Positions 8,651-19,761 of a stretch of DNA of 64,000 bases are shown one piece after another (position 1 is the first letter of the stretch; every line of letters starts with the position of its first letter). The DNA is from Rikenella microfusus. GTDB lineage: Bacteria > Bacteroidota > Bacteroidia > Bacteroidales > Tenuifilaceae. The notes beneath the pieces are model-generated. The model did no database searches and was not told the DNA's origin. It saw only the letters and a list, made by a program, of their open reading frames with translations. The DNA lies in the NCBI GenBank assembly GCA_020722565.1, contig DYKO01000003.1, forward strand, positions 150,617-214,616, written 5' to 3'. The position numbers and the translations under genes were made by a program.

Positions 8651-9535
8651 ATGGAAAGTACAAAATCATCTAAAGCAGTATCGTTTCTAACCGTACTCAT
8701 TGTAATTCTGTTGGTTGTTATAGCCGGGCTTTCTTATGTTTACTACCAGCAAAAGCAACAAGCCAAGGAAACGGAAGCCATACTGTTGGCTGAGAAAGAC
8801 TCGCTAAGCAACAATTTACTTAACCTGATGAACGACTACAAAGAGTTAGAAACCGATAACGATACACTAAACCTGAAACTTCAAAAAGAACAGCAGAGAG
8901 CACAGAAGCTCTATGCAGAGCTGCAAAATGTTAAACGGGTTAGCTATGCTAAAATAAAGGAATACCAAAAGGAGCTTGGAACGCTCAGGGCTATAATGAA
9001 AAATATGGTTAGGGAAATCGATTCGTTGAACACCCTTAACCAGCAGCTAATTGCTGAAAACATTAAGGTTAAGGAAGAGGCCGCTACAGCAAAAAAAACT
9101 GTTCAGGAGCTGGAGCAAAAAACCGAGGAGCTGAACACCCAGGTGGCTAAGGGTTCAATTGTTAAAGCACGTGCCGTAACAGCATCCGCTTTAAATCGCA
9201 GGGGGAAAGAGGTAACACGAGCCAGCCGTACGGCTAAGTTCCGCACCTGCTTTACACTCAACGAGAATGCAATAGCTAAACCAGGACTACGTAATGTTTA
9301 CATGCGTATTGTTGGACCCGACGACTTTGTTCTGGCCAAATCGGAAACCGACCTTTTTGATTTTGAGGGAGAAAAGATTGTTTACTCAGCTACCCGCGAA
9401 GTTGATTACCAGAACAAGGATGTTGAAATGTGTATCTTTTTTGATAACAATGGAGAACTGGCTAAGGGTGTTTATAAAATAACCCTGTACATGGACGGCT
9501 ATATGATAGGGTATGCCGAACTTACATTAAAGTAA
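8651..9535 (+). CDS. Membrane-anchored coiled-coil protein of unknown function
   Basis: A 294-residue protein with one N-terminal membrane helix (about 10-31, LTVLIVILLVVIAGLSYVYY). A long heptad-rich coiled coil follows (about 35-165, many Leu/Lys/Glu repeats with Q-rich stretches). The C-terminal domain of about 115 residues is predicted mostly beta and contains VYMRIVGPDDFVLAKSE and ITLYMDGYMIGYAELTLK. The topology suggests a rod anchored in the inner membrane with a globular periplasmic head. I do not recognise a named family, though proteins of this build are common in Bacteroidota. It follows gldA by 27 nt and is followed by a terminator, so it may be the gldA partner in this lineage; that is inference from position only. 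Confidence 0.6.
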   Translation: MESTKSSKAVSFLTVLIVILLVVIAGLSYVYYQQKQQAKETEAILLAEKDSLSNNLLNLMNDYKELETDNDTLNLKLQKEQQRAQKLYAELQNVKRVSYAKIKEYQKELGTLRAIMKNMVREIDSLNTLNQQLIAENIKVKEEAATAKKTVQELEQKTEELNTQVAKGSIVKARAVTASALNRRGKEVTRASRTAKFRTCFTLNENAIAKPGLRNVYMRIVGPDDFVLAKSETDLFDFEGEKIVYSATREVDYQNKDVEMCIFFDNNGELAKGVYKITLYMDGYMIGYAELTLK

Positions 9536-9636
9536 ACATTTTGATGGTTAGTAAATATATTTTATTGTGTTTTAGTAATTCTGTGGTTTATTAAAACTAA
9601 AAAATAGTTTTTGAATCGTTTTTCTATCAAAAAATC

Positions 9637-9657
9637 CCCGTAAAATCGGGTTTTTTT
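9637..9657 (+). terminator. Rho-independent terminator after the coiled-coil gene
   Basis: Stem CCCG (9637-9640), loop TAAAAT, stem CGGG (9647-9650), then seven T residues (9651-9657). The stem is short but the T-run is clear. It ends the meaB-to-coiled-coil region about 100 nt after the last stop. Confidence 0.65.
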
Positions 9658-10115
9658 GTTCTAAGAACCATAAATTCATGGTTTTAGGAGACTTTGAGCT
9701 GGCCATTAACTATTTCTGCATGTGGTTTTAGGTCTTGTATATTTTATATTTTTGATGAAGCCATTGAGCCCTTAAATTTGTTCAATGCAAATCGATTGTT
9801 CGTTACAGGGCGATGCGTGTGAAACTACCTCTGTATTGTTCATAATGCCTAACGGGCAGAAACCTGTTCCCTTTGGTATTTATTGTTGGATCAATTATCC
9901 TATAGCTCATTTCGTTTAAATTCTTAAAACGTGAGGCAAGCTTGGTAATCGGCCTAGCGGTTGCATATTTAAAAAACCAATTGCGGACAAAAATCAAACC
10001 TTACATAAAACTATATATAAGATAATGAACATAATATAAAAATTGGTTTAATAATTGTGTATTTTTAATATTGAGTAATTTTTTTAAGTTTATAAGAGGT
10101 TAAATCATATGCCCT
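9658..10115. other. Gene-free stretch before the first giant gene
   Basis: About 460 nt without a credible gene. It contains an imperfect hairpin at 9661-9687 (CTAA-g-AACCAT, loop AAATTC, ATGGTT-TTAG) with no strong T-tract. The last 100 nt is very A+T-rich and is probably the leader of the giant gene. A minus-strand reading frame at 9803-9997 has no recognisable domain, and I do not call it. Confidence 0.5.
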
Positions 10116-13100
10116 ATGAGAAGTAAATACCTATACCGTTTATTATTTATAGTAATACTGAGCGGTAGTAGTTATACTGTTTTTTCGCAGTACAGCCCTG
10201 CTGGCATTGGAAATGCAAATGGATCAAATGAACAACCCAAAGTGGTAATGTGGCTCGATGCCTCAACCTTGGGTTTGAACAATAATGACTTTGTAGATAC
10301 CTGGACAGATATTTCGGGCAATAGTAACCATGCCACGGCACCATCGGCTGGCCAAAGGCCTATATTCAAGATCAATTACCTGAATGGGTTCCCAGCAATT
10401 TCGTTTGATGCATCTAACAATAATATTCTAAATTTTGATGGAAGTATTTTGGTTGGTACAGATTTAACCGCAACCTTTGTGGCTGCACGCCGAACAAATG
10501 GCTATCAGCTATTTGTGGGGGGGACGTCAACTTCTGCAAACCGTAACATGCATATTGGTTGGCAAGACAATGCAGATAAATTTCTTTGCAATCATTGGGG
10601 CAATGATATATGGACAACAGTAAATGGTGGCGCAGGGAGTGGGGTAAACAGTTTTGGAATATTTACCAATCGTTTAGCTTCAAACGAAGCGGCACCCCAA
10701 CGAAGATTGTTTCAGAACGGACAGGAAAGGGGGAATATCAATAACCCCACCCAGCTATTAAGCTATCCAGGTGCTGGCTTGGCAAGTAGAAATGGGACTT
10801 ACTATAACGTCGATATTGCTGAAGTAATATTTTACACGAATGCCTTAAATGCAGCCCAGCAAGTTATTCTTAACACAAATCTTTCCACAAAGTATGCTAT
10901 TAATCTTGACGATGGAACTAACTATTATAGTAACGCCAATGGCTACATCATTGATCTTATTGGGATTGGTACAACCGATGGAGCGACAAAGCATTCCGTT
11001 ACTGATCCTTCCTGCAAAGGGAATCTTTTATTACAGGAGTACAACAACTCATTGAACGAAACAAATGAGTTTGTTTTTGCAGCTCATAACGGTACCCCTC
11101 ATGGCATCGACAATTCCGATTTACCCGATATAAGTCCAATTACATTAACCAACCGTTGGGCAAGGGTATATTACATTGAGCGAATTCAAAATGGTACAAT
11201 TGATGCTGGAACAACCGATATTAGTATTGGTTTTAATTTTTGGGGAACAGGCATTACACCCAATTTAACAAAAAAATACTATCTTCTATACCGTTCTGCT
11301 ACCACAGGAACATTTGGAGTTGTATCTGGAGGTGTTGGTATTGTTAATGACAATAAGGTTTGGTTTAATATTTCTAGCGCAAACTTCTTAAGTGGTTATT
11401 ATACAATTGCTGAATCGAGCGAGGATGTTAGAACTTGGTATTCATACAACGATGGTTTGTGGAGCGATTTTAATACATGGAGCTTAAACCCCGATTATCC
11501 CAACAATCCTGCAAGTGAAATTCCGGGCTCTTTAGATCGAGTAGTTATAGTGAATTCAAAAACCGTTACTGTTTCCACATCGGTAGCCGCAGGGTCAATT
11601 GATGTTCAGAATGGTACCATTGATTTTGGTACCACTTCACCCAGTTCTTTTAATGCTATTATAGGACAATCAACCGGTAAAATAAAACTAGCCGCTGATA
11701 ACTTCCCTATCGGGGATGCATCTAATTTCAATTCAAGCACTGGCGGTACTGTGGTTTATTATGGAACTGGTTATAATCTTACTACTAATAGGACGTTTAA
11801 TAATGTTGAGGTTGATCTTGATGCTTCGGGGAATACCCTTACCCTACTGGCAAATTACACTCTAAACGGCAACTTTAATGTAAAAACGGGAATTTTTAGA
11901 ATTAATAATGATACCGAAACGAATGTACTTACTCTGGATGTAGCGGGAGACGTAAGTGTTGAAGCAAATGGTCAAATAAGCGTTGGGCTTGGTAACACGG
12001 TGGGAAGCTATAGCATTGCATCGAATAACGTCCCGGCAATTGGGTTATACCATAGCATAAATCATCAATTTCGTATTGGAGGAGATCTTACAAATTACGG
12101 CACAATTAAACTTACGAACCAAACTGCTCCCGTATATAACGAATTTACCACCACAGGCGCAGCTACCCTTACTTTTTATGGTTCTCAAAACAATACCATG
12201 ATGCTTTATGGTACTACCGATTTGTATGAACTTATAGTTGATAAGGGTATCGATAGAACATTTATCCTTGAGGTTTATAGTAGTAATTACAATAATTTTG
12301 GGCTATTTGGGCCAAACAATGTAGGTAGAGTAACTGGTGGTACCTATACTGCAGCAAATCCCGAGGTTCGGAAGACTCTATGGATTAAGAATGGTACATT
12401 AAAGTTAACCGGAACAATTTTAATACCCTCCTTAAGCGAGGGTAATGCCGTTAGTGGAAATGGCGATTACCCAATACCGGGTAACGGCAAGTTATGGATT
12501 GCTGGCCCTGACGTAAAAGTGTATTCCACTGCAAACAATACTTCGCAGGTACCTTCGGGAAGCACAGGTGTAAATACGGGTTCAAGTAACCAGGCCCTTT
12601 CGGTTTATGGGGAGTTTGAAATAACTGATGGATATTTTAATACCCGAAACTCTGCTGGTTTCATTTTTTGGTCTGAGGCCTCGGCTGTGGTAAAAATTGG
12701 GGGAGGCCTTTGCGATGTAGCACAATTCCGAAGCGCTCATGGGGGTACTGGAGGTAAAACTTCATTTATTATTTCTGGTGGTGAACTTATGGTTCGGGGA
12801 AATAGACAATTTACATGGAACACCGATTATCAAACAGGATATGCTGTTAACCCAGATGGGGGAGGTGAAATAACCGGCACCTATCCCACTTTTGGTATTA
12901 TTGACTCCAGCGGGGTTTTCCAGATGACTAGTGGTAAAATTTATATTGCCCAAGCTTCGGGTAATAATGCTTATAATAACAATGCCTTTCTCATAGTATC
13001 CGATCTTACAAATCATACCGCCACTGGTGGTACCCTTTACCTTTTAATGAATAATAACGATAACTACGATTTATCGTCAAATGGCCCATTGTATAATGTG

Positions 13101-16100
13101 GAAACCCGTAAAATTTCTGGAACAGGACAGGCCAATGTTCACATGGGCAGCAACATAACCCTTAATGGGAGCTTAACACTAAATAGTTACACCACACTAC
13201 GTTCACGAAGGGAACATAGCAATTATAACAATGCAACCTATAGCTTAGAGGTGGCTCGCATATTTATAATAAACTCCAATGCTCAGTATTTAGCTTATGA
13301 TAACACAACCACTCTGCTCGTAACTTATACCAGTAGCTTATCGGTTAATAATACCTCGCTTCAGCTGAATAATTTGACAATCAGGAATAACCCCAATTCT
13401 ACCAATACCCGATTGAATTTAGCAGGTACCTTTACCGATCTTATTGTTAATAATCTTACCATTGAGGAAAGTGCTGTTTTAAGGCATTCAAACCAAAACA
13501 TTCAGGTGAGAGGGAACCTATACAACTCAGGAACAATTGAACTGGATAATTCTGCAACAAACACAGGTAGGCTAATTTTAACCAACAGGGGGATTGTAAC
13601 GGGAATAACCATAACCGATCCCGGCAGCCATACAAGTATTCCTACAATTACCATTAGTGGCGGAGGTGGAAGCGGCGCAACTGCTGTACCCGTTTTTAAT
13701 GGAATACCCTCATCTTCTAACGCTCTTCCTTTACTTGGTATTGTTGTAACAAATGCGGGAACGGGTTACACCTCTGTACCTACTGTTACTATTAGTAGCG
13801 GAGGAGCTACAGCAACGGCAACTATTAGTACACAACATGTTATAGGCGGTAATGGAAATGGTAATGTTGCTAATCTTGAGTTAAATGAACCACATCCTTC
13901 AGCATCGCTTTCTGAAGTAACCACGAATATGGTAGCAAAACAAACCATAACCAATATACTATACCTGACCGATGGTATTTTGGATATTAACGACAATAAT
14001 TTGAATATTTCTGGAACTCTTGCCTCTGAAAACGAAAATGATTATGGTGAATTAAAAATGATTAGGATGCATGGTCACCATAGCGATTTAGGGGTAACGA
14101 GATTTATTTCAGCAAGCGGAACCTATCTTTTCCCTATAGGAACCTATAATAGTACCGCTGCTGCAAATAGGTATTGTTGGGCAAAACCAACATTATCGAA
14201 TGTTCCCACGGGCGGTGGTTATATTGAAATTAATGCTGTTCCCAAGAAGTTACCCACTTTAGCATATTCAACCCCCGATAGGTATCTCGTATATTATTGG
14301 CGGGTTCGCAGTAATGGTTTCAGCAGCACACCAGACATTCAAAATCAATTTTTATCATACGAAGCCGATTATACATGGACAGGGAACTTTAATAATTATA
14401 TAATTGGCAAGGTGATAGGATATACTCGCTATGGCGATGGTAGTGGCGTTGATGATTTAGGCTCTTTAGATAACCCATCGACCGGGAAACGATTGCTTAA
14501 CTATTCGGTTACTAAACCTCTGGAGACTGGTGAGTTTACTGCAGCATTTGCCCCCTATTTTAATGGAGAGGTTAGAGTTTTTTACCTTTATAGGAATAAC
14601 CAGGATTGGAGAACCGTAAATACGTGGTCAACCGAAAGGGGGGTTGATGTAAATAGTTATAGCGATTATCCTCAGGCGGGTGATATTGCAATAATAAGAA
14701 GAACTACCCCAGGAAGCTACTCTGGCATAGTTAAGATATCAAACGCCGAAGCAGCAGCACAGGTTATTTTTGATGCCGAAGGAGAATGGTCAAGCGGTTG
14801 TCCAAGGATTGAATTTACCAATTCTGCTTCATTTGGAAGTAACTTTGAAATAGTTACTGTTGCCTCTACGCATTCGGGAGGAACATTAAACTACGAAACC
14901 CATGGAGCAGTTGTCAAATTCGATCTTTTTACCGGTTATGCAGGAGAATTTCCAGTTGGTGACTTTGGCGACTTTTTTAACTATCCCAATGCCCTTGTCA
15001 TATTTAGCAATGTAGGATCAACCAATCCCATTACTCTGCCATCGTCTGTTACCGAGTATCCGCAGGTATGGTTTGATCCGCCAAGTAGTCTAATTTATTT
15101 ACTCCCTGATACAAATGTTACCTTCCACGGTCGTGTTATTATTACCTATGGTCACGATTTGAGGTTAAACTCTGGGAGCCATGCAAGTGCAACATTTGAA
15201 AAACGTTTGGATATTGGGCATTCATTTGGGTCAGGGATTTTCTCTTTTCCGGGAACAGCCTCGGCCAACCAAACCGTAACGGCAATGAGCAACATTAATT
15301 TAATCAATAATTCTCAGCTTAGAATATTAAATCCTACCAGTGGTGGCCGAACTCATAAGCTGCTTGCCCAGGGTTCAGTAAGCCTACAAACAGGTTGTTC
15401 TATTAACCTTGGCGATGGAAATTCTGCCAATACTAATGTTACTTTAGAACTAGGTGGTTCGGGTATTGATTCGCTTTATGCCGATGGAACCGCAACCGTT
15501 ACCTTGTCACGTTTAGCAATGAACAAGGGAGAGAATGCTTCGAACCAGTTTAAGTTTAACTGGCCATTTTCTCTTACCGGTCCTACTAACGGAACATCTT
15601 CCGATAAAGCGCTTCAATTGCAAAACGGGACATTAGTGCTCAACCATTCTTCTATCGACATCAATATTAACTCTGGTGGAGAGGATTTTATAATTCCCTC
15701 AACTGCAGGATTGTTAATAAATCAGGGAACTGTTAGGATTACCAATCCGGGTAGTAGTGGTATTTCCCTCGATGGTTCCCTTGGTATAGAGGGAGAGGGC
15801 GCCAATCAGGGTCGTTTGATACTTGATGGCGGTGCTGGTTCCGATAACTACATTCTCTACTCATCATCGGGTAATGCACAAATTGACGTTCGTGGGGGCT
15901 ATCTTGAGGTGGGCTCTCAAATTCGCTCATCAACACTTAATAATTTAGGGGTACTGAAATACCGACAACTTGCCAAATCTGGAGCACCTACATCGAATGT
16001 AATAGTTGGTAAGCGCTCAGCCCCTATTTCTTCCCGTGGCGTATTTGAAATTATGAATCCTGGCAGCCTTTTTCAAATGTATAACGGTACTTTAACCATT

Positions 16101-19100
16101 GTCCGAGGGCACGATGATGCTTCAACAGAAACCCGATCTGCACTTTACCTTGACCCCGAAACCTATGGTACCAATGAATGGCCTACCATTCAAATTGGTT
16201 TAAACGGGACTACCCCTGCAGGAAATACAATCACCATTAATTCAACTCAAACACTGCCTTGCCTTACTATCGATCAAAACGTTTTGGCAAAACTTAGCAT
16301 CAATGATTTAAGCGTACAGGGTAATATGGAAATCCGCTCAGGAGCCACATTCAATGGGAACAATCTAAGCCTTACTCTTTATAAAAACATTACCAATTCG
16401 GGTACAGCTGAAATATACACCGATTCACTTCTGTTTAATGGGACAGAACAAACGATAGCAGGAGCATTAACTGTAAATAATGTTGATATTAATTCTGAAA
16501 TTTCTGCAACCCTTAACGCTGCGACATCCCTAACGGTTAATGGTAACTTGAATATCAATTCTGGCACATTAGACGATGGAGAAAATCGCATCAGCCTCAA
16601 AGGCAACATTTATAATAATTCATCGCACACGAGTCCAAATTCAGCTGTAGGTGGTTTGCTTTTTAACGGTACTACCACCCAGCACATTTATGGTACAGGC
16701 CAATTTGGACGGATTGAGATAGATAATATAAATAAGGTTTATTTGGAGAACAGCATCATGCTTAATAACCCACTTAAACTTACAAATGGTATTTTGCATA
16801 TTCAATACCACAGGTTAAGCTTAGGTTTGAATGCTGACATTGAGGGATCGGGTTTTGATAGTACAAGGATGATTGCTGTTTATGGAGGAATGTTTGTGCC
16901 AACAGGTGTTTCCAAGCAGCTACCCGTACTGTCTGGTTCCAATCCTTCCAATCCTTACGATCCTTCTGACCCCGCCTATACGTGGAGTATGACTCTTCCA
17001 ATAGGTGCTGATGATGGAACCAATCAGCGTTACATGCCGGTTGATTTATACCTGGCAAACAATAGTAATAGTGGTACGCTGCGCTTTATCCCTGTAAACA
17101 CACCCCATCCAACATTTACCGATCCTGGCCAAACCGATCATGTTCTTAATCAGTACTGGGAGGTTGAAAGCGAAGATATATCGCAATTTACGTCTCTTAT
17201 CCGAATGCACTATACCACCGATGCGGTTAAAGGAATTGAATCCGATTATATAGGCGCTAGCCTTTACGATGGAAATTGGAGCAAGTTCCTTGAATCTACA
17301 ACTCCGCCTATTGTGGTTGTGGACGAGGCAAATAACTGGATTAATTTTGTTCATAACAACCAGAATTTAATTACAGGCGATTATACTGCAGGGGAGCCCG
17401 ATTATATTCCAGATCAAGTTCCGCTGTATTACTCCCGACAAAATGGTGTATGGACCGATCCAAATACTTGGGATAGGGCGGATGGAGGTGTGGTTCCTCC
17501 TGGTGGACCTGTTGGACAGCGTGTTCATATCAGAACTGAACACACCGTAACAATGCCTAACAATTATATTCGTTCGTATCAGACGGTTATTAATGGCCGC
17601 TTAGAACTTGGTAGTACTCTTAATCACATTCTGGGATATGTTAGTGGCTACGGAACACTTTCAACTAATACCAACTCCATCCCAACGGGTAATTATACTG
17701 AATTTTTTAAGTGTGTTGGGGGGACCATGGAGTATGGAGGTACTACAGATTATACATTATCCGATAGATACACGCTATACAACAATTTAATATTTAAAGG
17801 TTCTGGGGTAAGAAGCTTACCTGCAAATAAGGATATTACCGTTTGTAACAATTTGCAAATTCTGGAAACCGCAACGCTCAATACTGTTGATAATCATTCA
17901 TTAGCTATAGGTGGAAATGTTATAAAAGATGCCACAGCAACCTATACTGCAGAATATCCAAATCAAAGCACATTACTTAATGGAACTTCTGTTGCCACTC
18001 TTTCAGGTTCCTTTAATGGTTCAACTGAAAATAGGTTCAACAACCTCATTGTTTCAAAGAATTCAACTTTTGCTGGTCCGGTTGATGTGAATAAGTATTT
18101 GACAATGGAAAATGATGCAGTAATTTCAACAACCCAAACAAACCTTCTCCGCCTAACAAATGCTTCCTATGGTTTGGGAACTATTAGTTCGGGTGGGTAT
18201 ATTGAAGGACCTCTTTCAATTAACAAATCAAATGGTAGCTCTCAGGACTTCCCAATTGGCCGAAATGGGAACAAAAAAGAAACATCATTTCTAAACCTTA
18301 ATCATGGCTCAGGTGAGAATTACTGGACAGCAGAGTACTATAATACCAATCTTGGATCGGGCTATTATGATGCTACTAACTATGATTCCCCCATTACAAA
18401 TGTATCCCTATCGGAGTATTGGGTACTTAAAGGCCCTGTAGGAGCTACTGCTCTGCTTCGATTTACTCTAACAGGAACAAGCGATATTGCTGCCGGACTG
18501 GGTGATGGTAATCTTTCGAACCTAAGGGTTGTTCGATGGAACCCCTCAACATCTAAATGGGAGATTGTGGGTAGTAATGTTTCAATAACTGGTACGGCAG
18601 CTAGTGGAACGGTTACTACTACTTCCTCGGTTACATTTGATGGTACTAATCAGTACTTTACTCTAGCCTCAGTTCAGTTGATTGTGGCTCCAACAGCACA
18701 TATCACTTCAACCAATCAAAATATATGCGAAGGGTCTAACTACGATTTGATTATCGAACTAACGGGGAATGCCCCTTGGACTATTAGCTATACCGATGGT
18801 ACAAACACCTATAGCGGAGTTGTAATTAATTCTTCGCCCAATACCATTCCACAGACCCTATCGGTTGGGTCATATACATTTCAAATAACCTCGCTGGTTG
18901 ATAAGGATAATATTTCAGGAACCATTTACGGTTCCAACCCTGTAGTTAATGTTTATAAGATGCCTCTTACAACATTCAATCTTACCAATACCGGGAATAT
19001 TTGTGGCGGAACCACAACAAATATTTTACAGGATGGTTCTGAGAATGGGTTTAACTATGACCTTTACATCAATGGGGCACCCTATGGATTAGAGCTTGCT

Positions 19101-19613
19101 GGTACAGGTAGTAACCTTACGTATTCTGATATTGACCAAGCGGGTAGCTACACGGTTTTGGCTTATAATCAACTAAATACATCATGTGCCAGTTTCTTAG
19201 CCTCAAGTACAACCATTTCTCTAGGTTCAGCGGCTACTGCAGAGATAAAACAGCTACTAACCTCTTCATCTATTTGTGAAAACAATGAGGTTCAATTCCG
19301 TATTGAGTTCACAGGAACACCTCCATTCAATTTCACGGTTTCGGATGGGCATGCCAATTCGTGGAACCAAACTGTTGATTTACCTGATTTAACTGGTACG
19401 GGACCCTATACCTACGATTACACCGTTCCTGTTAATCCTACATGGATTGCTCCAGATGCACCACCTACTGTTTATACCTATTCAATAACCAGTATTACTG
19501 ATAATTCTGGCTGTGGTGCTGGAACTGTAGTTGGAAATGACGTTAGTGTAAATGTTTACAAAATACCTGAAACCGGACCACAGTACCATATACCCAATAC
19601 TTTTGCGTTTTAA
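10116..19613 (+). CDS. Giant secreted beta-solenoid/LamG-type protein (paralogue A)
   Basis: A 3165-residue surface or extracellular protein. Signal peptide 1-25 ends SYTVFSQ. Residues about 40-265 are a LamG-like jelly-roll (VVMWLDASTLGL, WTDISGNSNHA, FPAISFDASN). About 280-435 is a linked Bacteroidota domain with GIDNSDLPDI and NRWARVYYIERI. Three modules with an aromatic-rich W-x-D-x-N-T-W signature begin near 445, 1487 and 2435. Between them runs a very long N/T/G-rich repeat of short beta strands (cadence like LTVNGNLNINSGTL), typical of a parallel beta-helix. About 2860-3150 holds Ig-like units, each opening with a Cys-containing motif (NICEGSN, SICENNE) and closing VNVYK-x-P. The tail is PETGPQYHIPNTFAF. 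No full T9SS C-terminal domain follows. The role is inferred to be adhesive or structural; export by T9SS is possible but not proven. A close paralogue follows. Confidence 0.8.
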   Translation: MRSKYLYRLLFIVILSGSSYTVFSQYSPAGIGNANGSNEQPKVVMWLDASTLGLNNNDFVDTWTDISGNSNHATAPSAGQRPIFKINYLNGFPAISFDASNNNILNFDGSILVGTDLTATFVAARRTNGYQLFVGGTSTSANRNMHIGWQDNADKFLCNHWGNDIWTTVNGGAGSGVNSFGIFTNRLASNEAAPQRRLFQNGQERGNINNPTQLLSYPGAGLASRNGTYYNVDIAEVIFYTNALNAAQQVILNTNLSTKYAINLDDGTNYYSNANGYIIDLIGIGTTDGATKHSVTDPSCKGNLLLQEYNNSLNETNEFVFAAHNGTPHGIDNSDLPDISPITLTNRWARVYYIERIQNGTIDAGTTDISIGFNFWGTGITPNLTKKYYLLYRSATTGTFGVVSGGVGIVNDNKVWFNISSANFLSGYYTIAESSEDVRTWYSYNDGLWSDFNTWSLNPDYPNNPASEIPGSLDRVVIVNSKTVTVSTSVAAGSIDVQNGTIDFGTTSPSSFNAIIGQSTGKIKLAADNFPIGDASNFNSSTGGTVVYYGTGYNLTTNRTFNNVEVDLDASGNTLTLLANYTLNGNFNVKTGIFRINNDTETNVLTLDVAGDVSVEANGQISVGLGNTVGSYSIASNNVPAIGLYHSINHQFRIGGDLTNYGTIKLTNQTAPVYNEFTTTGAATLTFYGSQNNTMMLYGTTDLYELIVDKGIDRTFILEVYSSNYNNFGLFGPNNVGRVTGGTYTAANPEVRKTLWIKNGTLKLTGTILIPSLSEGNAVSGNGDYPIPGNGKLWIAGPDVKVYSTANNTSQVPSGSTGVNTGSSNQALSVYGEFEITDGYFNTRNSAGFIFWSEASAVVKIGGGLCDVAQFRSAHGGTGGKTSFIISGGELMVRGNRQFTWNTDYQTGYAVNPDGGGEITGTYPTFGIIDSSGVFQMTSGKIYIAQASGNNAYNNNAFLIVSDLTNHTATGGTLYLLMNNNDNYDLSSNGPLYNVETRKISGTGQANVHMGSNITLNGSLTLNSYTTLRSRREHSNYNNATYSLEVARIFIINSNAQYLAYDNTTTLLVTYTSSLSVNNTSLQLNNLTIRNNPNSTNTRLNLAGTFTDLIVNNLTIEESAVLRHSNQNIQVRGNLYNSGTIELDNSATNTGRLILTNRGIVTGITITDPGSHTSIPTITISGGGGSGATAVPVFNGIPSSSNALPLLGIVVTNAGTGYTSVPTVTISSGGATATATISTQHVIGGNGNGNVANLELNEPHPSASLSEVTTNMVAKQTITNILYLTDGILDINDNNLNISGTLASENENDYGELKMIRMHGHHSDLGVTRFISASGTYLFPIGTYNSTAAANRYCWAKPTLSNVPTGGGYIEINAVPKKLPTLAYSTPDRYLVYYWRVRSNGFSSTPDIQNQFLSYEADYTWTGNFNNYIIGKVIGYTRYGDGSGVDDLGSLDNPSTGKRLLNYSVTKPLETGEFTAAFAPYFNGEVRVFYLYRNNQDWRTVNTWSTERGVDVNSYSDYPQAGDIAIIRRTTPGSYSGIVKISNAEAAAQVIFDAEGEWSSGCPRIEFTNSASFGSNFEIVTVASTHSGGTLNYETHGAVVKFDLFTGYAGEFPVGDFGDFFNYPNALVIFSNVGSTNPITLPSSVTEYPQVWFDPPSSLIYLLPDTNVTFHGRVIITYGHDLRLNSGSHASATFEKRLDIGHSFGSGIFSFPGTASANQTVTAMSNINLINNSQLRILNPTSGGRTHKLLAQGSVSLQTGCSINLGDGNSANTNVTLELGGSGIDSLYADGTATVTLSRLAMNKGENASNQFKFNWPFSLTGPTNGTSSDKALQLQNGTLVLNHSSIDININSGGEDFIIPSTAGLLINQGTVRITNPGSSGISLDGSLGIEGEGANQGRLILDGGAGSDNYILYSSSGNAQIDVRGGYLEVGSQIRSSTLNNLGVLKYRQLAKSGAPTSNVIVGKRSAPISSRGVFEIMNPGSLFQMYNGTLTIVRGHDDASTETRSALYLDPETYGTNEWPTIQIGLNGTTPAGNTITINSTQTLPCLTIDQNVLAKLSINDLSVQGNMEIRSGATFNGNNLSLTLYKNITNSGTAEIYTDSLLFNGTEQTIAGALTVNNVDINSEISATLNAATSLTVNGNLNINSGTLDDGENRISLKGNIYNNSSHTSPNSAVGGLLFNGTTTQHIYGTGQFGRIEIDNINKVYLENSIMLNNPLKLTNGILHIQYHRLSLGLNADIEGSGFDSTRMIAVYGGMFVPTGVSKQLPVLSGSNPSNPYDPSDPAYTWSMTLPIGADDGTNQRYMPVDLYLANNSNSGTLRFIPVNTPHPTFTDPGQTDHVLNQYWEVESEDISQFTSLIRMHYTTDAVKGIESDYIGASLYDGNWSKFLESTTPPIVVVDEANNWINFVHNNQNLITGDYTAGEPDYIPDQVPLYYSRQNGVWTDPNTWDRADGGVVPPGGPVGQRVHIRTEHTVTMPNNYIRSYQTVINGRLELGSTLNHILGYVSGYGTLSTNTNSIPTGNYTEFFKCVGGTMEYGGTTDYTLSDRYTLYNNLIFKGSGVRSLPANKDITVCNNLQILETATLNTVDNHSLAIGGNVIKDATATYTAEYPNQSTLLNGTSVATLSGSFNGSTENRFNNLIVSKNSTFAGPVDVNKYLTMENDAVISTTQTNLLRLTNASYGLGTISSGGYIEGPLSINKSNGSSQDFPIGRNGNKKETSFLNLNHGSGENYWTAEYYNTNLGSGYYDATNYDSPITNVSLSEYWVLKGPVGATALLRFTLTGTSDIAAGLGDGNLSNLRVVRWNPSTSKWEIVGSNVSITGTAASGTVTTTSSVTFDGTNQYFTLASVQLIVAPTAHITSTNQNICEGSNYDLIIELTGNAPWTISYTDGTNTYSGVVINSSPNTIPQTLSVGSYTFQITSLVDKDNISGTIYGSNPVVNVYKMPLTTFNLTNTGNICGGTTTNILQDGSENGFNYDLYINGAPYGLELAGTGSNLTYSDIDQAGSYTVLAYNQLNTSCASFLASSTTISLGSAATAEIKQLLTSSSICENNEVQFRIEFTGTPPFNFTVSDGHANSWNQTVDLPDLTGTGPYTYDYTVPVNPTWIAPDAPPTVYTYSITSITDNSGCGAGTVVGNDVSVNVYKIPETGPQYHIPNTFAF

Positions 19614-19660
19614 TTTTTTAAATGACAAAAGCGATGGATAATTCAGGACTTTTTACACTT

Positions 19661-19728
19661 GTCATCCCGAGCGCAGTCGAGGGATCTGTTAAAAGGGCGA
19701 GAGATGCTTCACTGCGTTAAGCATGACA
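19661..19728. repeat. Dispersed palindromic repeat, copy 1
   Basis: Begins GTCATCCCGAGCGCAGTCGA and ends TTAAGCATGACA, so GTCAT and ATGAC form terminal inverted arms. The internal text (GATGCTTCACTGCGTTAAGC) is the form seen in abundant intergenic repeats of many Bacteroidota and other bacterial genomes, usually read as REP/MITE-like elements. Copy 2 starts 33 nt later, in the same orientation. Confidence 0.7.
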
Positions 19729-19761
19729 ACGAAGAGTGTAGCGTAGAATACCATGTTTTTA

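Noticed and set aside
9803..9997. 64-residue minus-strand reading frame upstream of the first giant gene
   Set aside because: No homology that I recognise and no promoter. It shares a short ARPI stretch with the frame at 7486-7716, too little to support a gene family.
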